Source of the DNA: CAZDDY01 sp964504455
Lineage (GTDB): Bacteria; Patescibacteriota; Minisyncoccia; Phycocordibacterales; UBA9973
Length of the DNA stretch: 10,689 bases
Direction: 5' to 3'
Assembly: GCA_964504455.1 (NCBI GenBank)
Contig: CAZDDY010000016.1
Location: 1-10,689, forward strand
A program made the translations under genes and the position numbers. Below, piece after piece: positions 4,458-10,689 of the stretch (within the stretch, counting starts at the first letter, position 1; the number at the start of each line of letters is the position of its first letter). Below the pieces are notes generated by a model. It ran no database searches. It worked only from the letters and a program-made list of their open reading frames with translations, and was not told where the DNA came from.

Positions 4458-7448
4458 CTACACATGGAGTGCGCACCACTGACACTCTTTTTTATTGCAA
4501 CCTTTTTTTAAAAACTCCATAGAGAGGACCTCGTCTGCAAAATCATTTATCTCCTTTCTGAGTACATCAAGATGTTTTTTTGAAACATCAATAGTATACT
4601 CCTCAAACTCTCCTTTTTTATTTTTTTCTAAAAACGACAACGTGCTTTTTTCTATTTGTATGTCCTCATACTCTTCAAGAAGCAAGTGGTAAAAAACAAT
4701 TTGCCTTTCATAATCTGCCTTTTGTTCTTTTGTCTTTTCTGAAAATGGTTTCCCTGTCTTGTAATCTACAAGGTTTACACCGCCCAAAAAATCTTCATCT
4801 CTATATTCGACCTTATCAATTTTTCCAGTTAATTGAAGAAGATCATTAGTTTCAAGTTGAAAATTTCTTTTAGGTCCAAACTCCACTTTTACCCTATATG
4901 ACCAACCCGTATGGTAGTGGTCATAATACTCCCCTAGGAGTTTTTCTCCCTTTTGTTTAAATTCTCTTTCTTCTTTTTCTGAGAGAAGAGCATTATTTAA
5001 TGCTGTATAAAATTCACCAAGAAGAACCTCTTTTGAGAGGATAGTTTGATTTTCTAGAGAATATCTGAAAAACATCTCCAAGGCAGAGTGGATCATTTCT
5101 CCGAAATGCATGGTTTTAGAATATGTGTCAGGAATTCGAATGAGATTTTTATATAAATACTTTTTTGGACAACCAAGGTAGTTGTTAAGTGCTGATACAT
5201 TTAATCCTCTCTCAAAGAAAAGAGCTCTTATGTATTCAGGATCAAACAATGACACCTGTCGCTTTTCTGTGTGCAAAAATGAAGCTAGTTGATCAACATG
5301 TGCCTCCTCGAAGTCTTTCATCTTTATAAACTCGACATACTCTGTATCAATTTCATTTACAAACTCGGAAACTTCGTGCTCTCTTCCATCATTATCAGTA
5401 CGAGAAAAAGAGATGGTAAGGGTACGTTTCGCCCGAGTCATAGCAACGTAAAACAGTCGACGTTCATCTTCCAAGTCTCCATCGTATTGGTATATGGGAA
5501 GTGAGATTGCATTACCACCAGCCCTCCTGTTTTCCCAAGATTTTCTTGTGGCATTTATTATATATACGTGTTCAAATTCTCTTCCTTTTGCCCCATGCGC
5601 TGTCATCAAAGATACACCCTCAATAATCTCTGGGTCAGTTGTTTGTATATCCAAGTTATATTTAGCAAAAGAATCAACAAAATAAATAAAATCTTCTAAT
5701 CTAAAAGATTTTTTTGCACTACTTTGTTTTTTAATTTCATCTAAAAATTTATCGAGTTTTACAAGTTGCAACCTACTATCCGCTGAAGAAAGCATGTATT
5801 GTATGTAGCCAACCTTCTCTAAGAAAATCTTAAAGAAATCAAGAAAATAATTATTTTCGGATTCAATCTTCAAACTTTTTATATTTTTTGCAAATTCGAG
5901 AAATTGTTTTTGGTTCTTTACCTCAATATCCTTCAGTATTTTTTCATTTTCCAAAATCGAAAAGATATGCTTTCGTTCTTTTTTACGAATCGACTTATAT
6001 GCATCCAGGATCTTTACACAATCATATGCATCAAATGCTAAAAATTTTGTAAAAAGTGCTTTCCCTAAAACATGATCATCATTAGGATTATCTATCACCT
6101 TAAGGAGTAGGATGAGATTTCGTATGTTTGGGTCTTCAAGAATAGGATCTTTCGAAAAAATAGTGTACGGAATCTGGTAAAAATCAAAGATTGTTTTTAT
6201 ATCTCTAACATTTTTGTTCGCACGATATAAGACAGCGATCTCACTTGGAGAAACTCCTTTGTGTATTTTATCTTTTATCTCCTCGGCAAGATCAAGAAGT
6301 TCAAATTTATAATTTGAAAACTCTTTCACATAAATTTTTTCCTTACCTACTTCTTGCGCTTTTAGTTTTATGCTTTTTTCAAGTGACGGGGATTTGACAA
6401 TAAGACTATGTGCACCATCCAAGATATCCTGAGAGGATCTATAATTTTGTGTTAGAGTAACCTCAAAAACTGACTCATACGAATTTCTGAATCTAGAAAA
6501 AGTTTCTGCGCTTGCTCCTTGAAAACGATAAATTGACTGTTTTTCATCTCCTACAGTAAAAATATTTGGTTTCTTTTCTAAATGTTCTGCATCAGCAAGA
6601 AACTCAACAAGCATGTTTTGACCAACATTTGTGTCTTGGTGCTCATCTAAAAGAATATATTGATATGTCTCTTGCATGTCAGCTAAAAGTGACTTATTTA
6701 CTGCAAGTTCCGCAAGCACTGAAAGAACCATGTCAGAAAAATCATACAACCTCAGTTTTTGTAACTCTTCTTGATAGAGTGAAAAAATAGTACCTAATTC
6801 TCTTACTTTTGCTAGTTTTTTTTGAATTTTTTCTTCTTCTGCTGGTTTTATATCGCCTTTTTTGTATTTTTGATAATCTTTTTTATAGTAAATATCTTCA
6901 TTTGCACGAAGTGTTTTTTCCCATTCTGGTATTTTTTCCTGAAATTGTATATCTGAAAGTCCTTCGTGTTTTATTGTTAAAATTGCGTCAGCAATTTTGC
7001 TTAAAAAAGAAAATTCGTCAGAAAAAGAAACTAATTCTGTAAATGTATTATTTTTTATTATTGTTTCAATAATCTCCACTCGCTCCAAATCTTGTATCAC
7101 TTTTGCACCGTTAAATGATGTGAAGTAAAAAGGAAACTCTTTAATAACATGTTCACAAAATGCGTGGAAAGTATAAATATGCACTCTATATGCCCTATCC
7201 CCGATAATCTCCAACAAGCGTTTCCTCATAGAAATAACGCCTGCCGTTGTATAGGTGAGCGCAAGAATATTTTCAGGCGAGGTATCTGTTTTAAGTAGGA
7301 TATTTGCAATCCGTAAAGCAAGAATCTGGGTTTTCCCTGTCCCCGGACCTGCTATGACGGAAACCGGGCCATCGATTCTATCGACAGCCTCTTTTTGTGC
7401 CTTATTTAGCTTTTTATACGCTTCGTCAAAAACTGCTCTCTCAACCAT
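4458..7448 (-). CDS. UvrD/PcrA-family helicase fused to a C-terminal iron-sulfur RecB-type nuclease
   Basis: This 996-residue protein is predicted to unwind DNA 3'-5' with ATP and cut it with its own nuclease, acting in recombinational repair or fork processing. Superfamily 1A helicase motifs occur in order: Q motif LNKAQKEAV (14-22), Walker A GPGTGKT (34-40), motif Ia ALTYTTAG (63-70), Walker B LLDEHQDT (266-273; the usual form is DEFQDT), motif III VGDEKQSIYRFQGA (299-312), QNYRSS (334-339), motif V LMTAHGAKGREFE (614-626) and motif VI DERRLFYVAMTRAK (661-674). The C-terminal PD-(D/E)XK nuclease spans about 750-996: H787 in FGEMIHSALE, D878 in GKIDKVE, VDYKTGK (D895, K897), and QIVFYHLLLE (Q916, Y920). 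C760, C984, C989 and C992 fit the four-cysteine 4Fe-4S arrangement seen in AddB and Cas4 nucleases. One chain may replace the two-subunit AddAB or RecBCD enzyme. It lies 32 nt after murC and has its own -10 box. Confidence 0.93.
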   Translation of the reverse strand: MVERAVFDEAYKKLNKAQKEAVDRIDGPVSVIAGPGTGKTQILALRIANILLKTDTSPENILALTYTTAGVISMRKRLLEIIGDRAYRVHIYTFHAFCEHVIKEFPFYFTSFNGAKVIQDLERVEIIETIIKNNTFTELVSFSDEFSFLSKIADAILTIKHEGLSDIQFQEKIPEWEKTLRANEDIYYKKDYQKYKKGDIKPAEEEKIQKKLAKVRELGTIFSLYQEELQKLRLYDFSDMVLSVLAELAVNKSLLADMQETYQYILLDEHQDTNVGQNMLVEFLADAEHLEKKPNIFTVGDEKQSIYRFQGASAETFSRFRNSYESVFEVTLTQNYRSSQDILDGAHSLIVKSPSLEKSIKLKAQEVGKEKIYVKEFSNYKFELLDLAEEIKDKIHKGVSPSEIAVLYRANKNVRDIKTIFDFYQIPYTIFSKDPILEDPNIRNLILLLKVIDNPNDDHVLGKALFTKFLAFDAYDCVKILDAYKSIRKKERKHIFSILENEKILKDIEVKNQKQFLEFAKNIKSLKIESENNYFLDFFKIFLEKVGYIQYMLSSADSRLQLVKLDKFLDEIKKQSSAKKSFRLEDFIYFVDSFAKYNLDIQTTDPEIIEGVSLMTAHGAKGREFEHVYIINATRKSWENRRAGGNAISLPIYQYDGDLEDERRLFYVAMTRAKRTLTISFSRTDNDGREHEVSEFVNEIDTEYVEFIKMKDFEEAHVDQLASFLHTEKRQVSLFDPEYIRALFFERGLNVSALNNYLGCPKKYLYKNLIRIPDTYSKTMHFGEMIHSALEMFFRYSLENQTILSKEVLLGEFYTALNNALLSEKEEREFKQKGEKLLGEYYDHYHTGWSYRVKVEFGPKRNFQLETNDLLQLTGKIDKVEYRDEDFLGGVNLVDYKTGKPFSEKTKEQKADYERQIVFYHLLLEEYEDIQIEKSTLSFLEKNKKGEFEEYTIDVSKKHLDVLRKEINDFADEVLSMEFLKKGCNKKECQWCALHV

Positions 7449-7454
7449 GTAAAT

Positions 7455-7460
7455 AGTATA
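7455..7460 (-). promoter_or_regulatory. Predicted -10 box of the helicase-nuclease gene
   Basis: TATACT on the minus strand (7460-7455) is exactly 6 nt from the ATG at 7448, so the expected +1 is the A of ATG. No Shine-Dalgarno lies in between. The hexamer 17 bp upstream is TAAAAG, a poor -35. The gene may be transcribed from here, by read-through from murC, or both. Confidence 0.5.
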
Positions 7461-7480
7461 GCGTACTTACAAGAAAGCTT

Positions 7481-8788
7481 TTATTCACGCCCCAATAGAG
7501 TGTCACCTATTTTATATGCTTCACCAGCACCCATGGTAACAATGATGTCGTGACTATCAAAATTCATTTTTTGCATAACATGTATTGCCTCTTCAAATGT
7601 CATAGAAGCTACGTCTTCTTTATGTGTACGTATTTTCTGAGCTAGTATTTCTGCGCTAATAGTTCCATCATCAACTTCTCTCGCAGGAAAAATAGGTAAA
7701 ATTATTATTCTGTCTGCTTCATTAAAAGCTTTGGAAAAATCTTCTAGAAACGCCTTGGTGCGACTGAAAAGGTGTGGTTGAAATAAGACAGTAATTGTAT
7801 AAAATGGTTTTGCGTATAATTCTCGAAAACCTTTCAGTGTTGTCTCTACTTCTTTAGGATGATGTGCATAATCATCGTAGATTTTTGCGCCACCTGAAAG
7901 AATTCCTCGCTCTTCAAACCTTCTCCAGGTACCTGGAAATGATTCTAGTGCTTTATCTATTCTTTTTGTGTCAACAGAAAGATAGTGACATACAGAGGCA
8001 GCAGCTGAGGCATTAAGCTGATTATGCACCCCGGGTATTTTAAGAACTCGCTTAGTAAGAAATGATTTATAATCTAAAATAGGCGCTACAACACCTCTTA
8101 AAGCTCTCTCTACCCTCTTGTCATTTTTATCTGCAATAATAACGCCATTCTCCGGAACTTTTTTTGCTAATTCATTAAAAGCATTCTCTATATCTTCTAT
8201 GTCTTTATAATAATCTAAGTGATCCTCATCTATATTCGTAATCACAAGGATCTTTGGACTGATATGGAGAAAAGAGCGTTTGTATTCGCATGCCTCTACT
8301 ACAAAAAGGTCTGTACTACCTTGGACAAAGTTACTTTTACTACCAACGAGCAAACTGCCAACAATCATAGAAGGGTCTTTGCCTGCTTCTTGAAGTACAT
8401 GACCAATCATTGCCGTTGTCGTTGTTTTGCCATGAGTACCTGAAACGGCAATTGTATATTTATCTTTTGTAACTGCTTCTAATGCTTCAGGATAAGAAAG
8501 AGTAGGTATTGAAAGGCTTTTTATCTCATTTAAAAGAGCTGGGTCATAGACTTCAAGTGCAATAGTATAAATAATCAAGTCTGTATCGGAAGGAATAAGA
8601 TCTCTGCCTTGTCCAAAAGAAATAGCGATGCCAATTTTTTCAAGTTCCTCTATAACGGTATTTCGTTGCATATCGGATCCAGAAATAACTTTGCCCTCTT
8701 GGTGCATCATTCGCGCAATTGCAGAAATGCCAATACCTCCGATACCTATAAAAAATACTTTTTGAACTTTTACTAAGTCGATATGCAT
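7481..8788 (-). CDS. murC: UDP-N-acetylmuramate--L-alanine ligase
   Basis: MurC adds L-Ala to UDP-MurNAc with ATP, the first step of stem-peptide assembly in the cytoplasm. It has 435 residues, somewhat shorter than the roughly 460-490 common elsewhere, but all three Mur ligase domains are present. The N-terminal UDP-substrate Rossmann domain has FIGIGGIGISAIA (13-25). The central ATPase domain has the P-loop GTHGKTTTT (117-125), the acidic EACEYKRSFL segment (165-174), NIDEDHLDYY (185-194) and GVHNQLNASAA (253-263). The C-terminal domain carries RRFEERG (289-295), YDDYAHHPKEV (304-314), QPHLFSRT (337-344) and MGAGEAYKIGD (419-429). The gene starts 1 nt after the murD stop with no ribosome binding site, so coupled translation is likely. 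A TATAAT at 8811-8806 inside the end of murD, 17 nt before ATG, is a possible internal promoter but lacks a good -35. MurC rather than MurE or Mpl is supported by the full set of family motifs. Confidence 0.96.
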   Translation of the reverse strand: MHIDLVKVQKVFFIGIGGIGISAIARMMHQEGKVISGSDMQRNTVIEELEKIGIAISFGQGRDLIPSDTDLIIYTIALEVYDPALLNEIKSLSIPTLSYPEALEAVTKDKYTIAVSGTHGKTTTTAMIGHVLQEAGKDPSMIVGSLLVGSKSNFVQGSTDLFVVEACEYKRSFLHISPKILVITNIDEDHLDYYKDIEDIENAFNELAKKVPENGVIIADKNDKRVERALRGVVAPILDYKSFLTKRVLKIPGVHNQLNASAAASVCHYLSVDTKRIDKALESFPGTWRRFEERGILSGGAKIYDDYAHHPKEVETTLKGFRELYAKPFYTITVLFQPHLFSRTKAFLEDFSKAFNEADRIIILPIFPAREVDDGTISAEILAQKIRTHKEDVASMTFEEAIHVMQKMNFDSHDIIVTMGAGEAYKIGDTLLGRE

Positions 8789-8789
8789 A

Positions 8790-10106
8790 TTATTTGAGAT
8801 TTTTTATTATACGAACAAACTGCTCTCCTCTATCGTACTCGTTTTTAAAAAGTTCAAAAGATGAGAATCCCGGACTAAAAAGAATAATATCACCTCGTTT
8901 TGCTATCTTAATTGCTGAAGCAACGAGTGCTTTAAGATTTTTTGATTCATCACACTCTATAGTTAGATGTCTTTTCAATTTTTCTGTACCACTACCTGAA
9001 AGCAAAAATAAATGCTTTACGTACTTTGAAATTGCATTCCCTAGTATTTTGGGATCCAGCTTTTTGTCAGTTCCACCAGCAATAAGGATTACCTTTTTCT
9101 TTTGTGTTGCAAGAGACTCTAATCCTTGGGTTGTTGCTTCAGGCGTTGTGGCTGTTGTGTCGTTGTATATCTGTATCCCTTTATACTTTTTTACCAACTC
9201 CAATCTTCCAGAAACTCCTTTAAAATTTTCAACAGCTTTTTTTATGTTAACTTCTGAGATACCAAGTGTACGCGCAACCAAAACTGCACATGCAGTATTT
9301 TCTTTCATATGCTCCCCTGGGGTATTAATTTTCCAGGATGACACCATACTTTTTTTTGCTAAAAGAATCTTACTTTTTGATCTACCTTTTACAAGTGGCA
9401 GGACATTTGGTCGAACAACAAGAATATCTTTTTCTTTTTGATTAGAAAAAATATACGACTTATCCTTAAAATATTCTTTAAGATTGCCGTCATAGTAATT
9501 CATATGATCAGGCATAAAACTTGTAAATACTGCGGTTTGTGGAGAAATTTTTGCTTCACCAAAACCTTGCAACTGCCATGAGGAAAGTTCGAAGACAACA
9601 TAATCACCCTTTTTTACTTTTGATAAAAGCGGAAGTGCAGCAGTCCCTTTAATATTTCCACCTAAATGCACTCTTTTACCAGCTTTTTTCAAGATATGGT
9701 AAATCAACTCGGTTGTATATGTTTTACCTCGTGTGCCTGTAATACCAATACAATGAAGTGGTGGAGCAAGCTTTAGAAAAAGTACTTCGTCCATCTCAAT
9801 TGGTATTTTGTTTTTTCGCGCATGTAAAATATATGGAGAATCAAGTCTGGTCCCTTGACCCTTAAGTATAAAATCTCGATTTTCAAAATCTTTATACTGA
9901 TGTTTTCCTAAGACGTAGGTAATATTTTTATAACCTTTTAAAAGTTTCAAAGACGGTGCTAACTCTTTTCTTGTCTTTAAATCAGTTACAGTAAGAATTA
10001 CTCCTTGCTTTGACAGGAATTGTATATCACCAATAAGTTTACCTAATAAGCCCAAGCCCAAAACTGTAACCTTCTTGCCCTGTAAATACGTTCTGTACGA
10101 ATCCAT
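8790..10106 (-). CDS. murD: UDP-N-acetylmuramoyl-L-alanine--D-glutamate ligase
   Basis: MurD adds D-Glu to UDP-MurNAc-L-Ala with ATP, directly after the MurC step. Its 438 residues are the normal length. The N-terminal domain opens with VTVLGLGLLGK (13-23) and has KGQGTRLDSP (82-91), the counterpart of the usual SPG-containing loop. The P-loop is GITGTRGKTYTT (121-132), with Arg where many MurD have Asn. Other landmarks are FELSSWQLQ (172-180), FTSFMPDHMNYYD (194-206; D200-H201 match the family D-H pair), GEHMKEN (264-270; usually G-x-H-N-x-x-N, here Met replaces the first Asn), NDTTATTPEAT (315-325) and SPGFSSFELFKNEYDRGEQF (411-430), both diagnostic of MurD. It lies 35 nt after the upstream membrane-protein gene and 1 nt before murC. 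A TATGCT at 10123-10118 is a weak promoter candidate 11 nt before ATG. No murG, ftsW or mraY is interleaved, unlike a classic dcw cluster. Confidence 0.95.
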   Translation of the reverse strand: MDSYRTYLQGKKVTVLGLGLLGKLIGDIQFLSKQGVILTVTDLKTRKELAPSLKLLKGYKNITYVLGKHQYKDFENRDFILKGQGTRLDSPYILHARKNKIPIEMDEVLFLKLAPPLHCIGITGTRGKTYTTELIYHILKKAGKRVHLGGNIKGTAALPLLSKVKKGDYVVFELSSWQLQGFGEAKISPQTAVFTSFMPDHMNYYDGNLKEYFKDKSYIFSNQKEKDILVVRPNVLPLVKGRSKSKILLAKKSMVSSWKINTPGEHMKENTACAVLVARTLGISEVNIKKAVENFKGVSGRLELVKKYKGIQIYNDTTATTPEATTQGLESLATQKKKVILIAGGTDKKLDPKILGNAISKYVKHLFLLSGSGTEKLKRHLTIECDESKNLKALVASAIKIAKRGDIILFSPGFSSFELFKNEYDRGEQFVRIIKNLK

Positions 10107-10141
10107 AGCTATACACTAGCATAGGAACACATTCTTAGAAA

Positions 10142-10689
10142 TTACATTCGTGGGCGACGGATATCGAAAGATGCCTCACTATTTTGACTTTCTTTTTTAG
10201 CCTTAATGAGCCTGTCTAATTCATCATCTTCTTCAGCTTCTTCTTCTCTTTTAGGTGAAGGCTCATATTCCTGTGCTCCACCATACAGTAATTGACGAGC
10301 TCGTCTTTTTCTTCTTCGTTTACTGCTGTGATACAAGATGTACCCAACAATAAAGCCAATTAAAATTAAGAACAAGAAGAAATATGGGATAAAGACACAG
10401 ATCCAAAACGTATCAGCATATGGATAGACTGGTGTTAGATAAAATGCAGTGCTTATTTTTTCAATTAAAACTGCATGTCTATGATACAAGGACTCTTGTG
10501 TGAGCTGATCGATTCTATCTTTTGTGAGTGATGTAGATATATTACCTGAAATAGAATCAGCAACATTTGCGTGATCGCTTTTTGCATATCTAAGCCACTT
10601 TGGATTTTCAAGACGAAACTCAAACGTATTCGCGTCTACTTTTATGTGAAAAGGATAGTTTACAGGTATAAACCCGAAAATTTTTGCGG
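10142..10689 (-). CDS. C-terminal part of a membrane protein of unknown function (partial)
   Basis: The frame is open from the right edge to TAA at 10142-10144, giving 181 visible residues; the true start lies outside the window. A TTG at 10489 could be taken as a start, but the same frame continues without a stop to the edge, so I read this as one longer protein. Visible residues 1-92 are soluble and probably extracytoplasmic (FGFIPVNYPFHIKVDANTF near the edge). One hydrophobic segment spans about 94-120 (FWICVFIPYFFLFLILIGFIVGYILYH). It is followed by a very basic stretch K123-R131, a strong stop-transfer signal that places the C-terminus in the cytoplasm. The tail has an acidic run (EEEAEEDDELD, 148-158) and ends polar. 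I do not recognise the family. The position before murD-murC suggests, but does not show, an envelope role. Confidence 0.75.
   Translation of the reverse strand, partial: AKIFGFIPVNYPFHIKVDANTFEFRLENPKWLRYAKSDHANVADSISGNISTSLTKDRIDQLTQESLYHRHAVLIEKISTAFYLTPVYPYADTFWICVFIPYFFLFLILIGFIVGYILYHSSKRRRKRRARQLLYGGAQEYEPSPKREEEAEEDDELDRLIKAKKESQNSEASFDIRRPRM

Noticed and set aside
8789..8811. Perfect TATAAT at 8811-8806 as a murC promoter
   Set aside because: It falls in the Arg-Ile-Ile codons at the end of murD and the hexamer 17 bp upstream (GATAGA) is not -35-like; in AT-rich DNA this is weak evidence, so it is mentioned only in the murC entry.
8794..9441. Plus-strand frame of 215 residues inside murD
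   Set aside because: It is antisense to the conserved C-terminal domain of MurD, with no recognisable motif.
10142..10489. A separate 115-residue protein starting at TTG 10489
   Set aside because: The same frame stays open to the window edge with well-formed protein sequence upstream, so this is the C-terminal part of a larger protein.

Overview
The window is AT-rich, almost entirely coding and read nearly throughout from the minus strand. It looks like a chromosome fragment of a Candidate Phyla Radiation (Patescibacteria) bacterium, most likely a Parcubacteria lineage. The signs are a secreted repeat protein whose mature N-terminus has the W-R-V-G-E-T-L-D-P then C-G-P-T-D-x-N-C pattern that I associate with Parcubacteria, stripped-down PheS and PheT subunits, minimal intergenic spacing, and start sites without clear Shine-Dalgarno sequences. 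TGA ends pheT and no in-frame TGA occurs in the genes, so the UGA-glycine code of Gracilibacteria/Absconditabacteria does not apply. The lineage call is inference from motifs, not from a marker phylogeny.

Layout from left to right: (1) 1-1750, minus strand, the first 583 residues of a large secreted protein built from phage-tail-fibre-like repeats, cut by the left edge; (2) 1808-4320, pheS and pheT in the order pheS-pheT with a 2-nt gap; (3) 4349-4453, plus strand, a tiny single-pass membrane peptide (34 aa) divergent from pheS and ending 4 nt from the convergent end of the next gene; (4) 4458-7448, a 996-aa fusion of a UvrD/PcrA-type helicase and an iron-sulfur RecB-type nuclease; (5) 7481-10106, murC and murD, 1 nt apart; (6) 10142-10689, the C-terminal part of a membrane protein of unknown function, cut by the right edge. 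No intergenic stretch reaches 150 nt, and I saw no tRNA, rRNA, CRISPR array or insertion sequence.

The genes cover tRNA-Phe charging, double-strand-break or replication-fork processing, and two of the Mur ligase steps that build the peptidoglycan stem peptide, so this cell appears to make its own wall. The repeat protein is probably displayed on the surface.

The most interesting signals are: -10 boxes (TATACT) placed 6-8 nt before three ATG codons, which predicts leaderless mRNAs; a 13-bp odd palindrome in which two such -10 boxes lie back to back between pheS and the micro-ORF; loss of the N-terminal coiled coil of PheS together with loss of the PheT EMAP-like domain and much of its catalytic-like domain; and the one-chain helicase-nuclease with an apparent four-cysteine cluster. 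I did not find a clearly new defence or mobile system.
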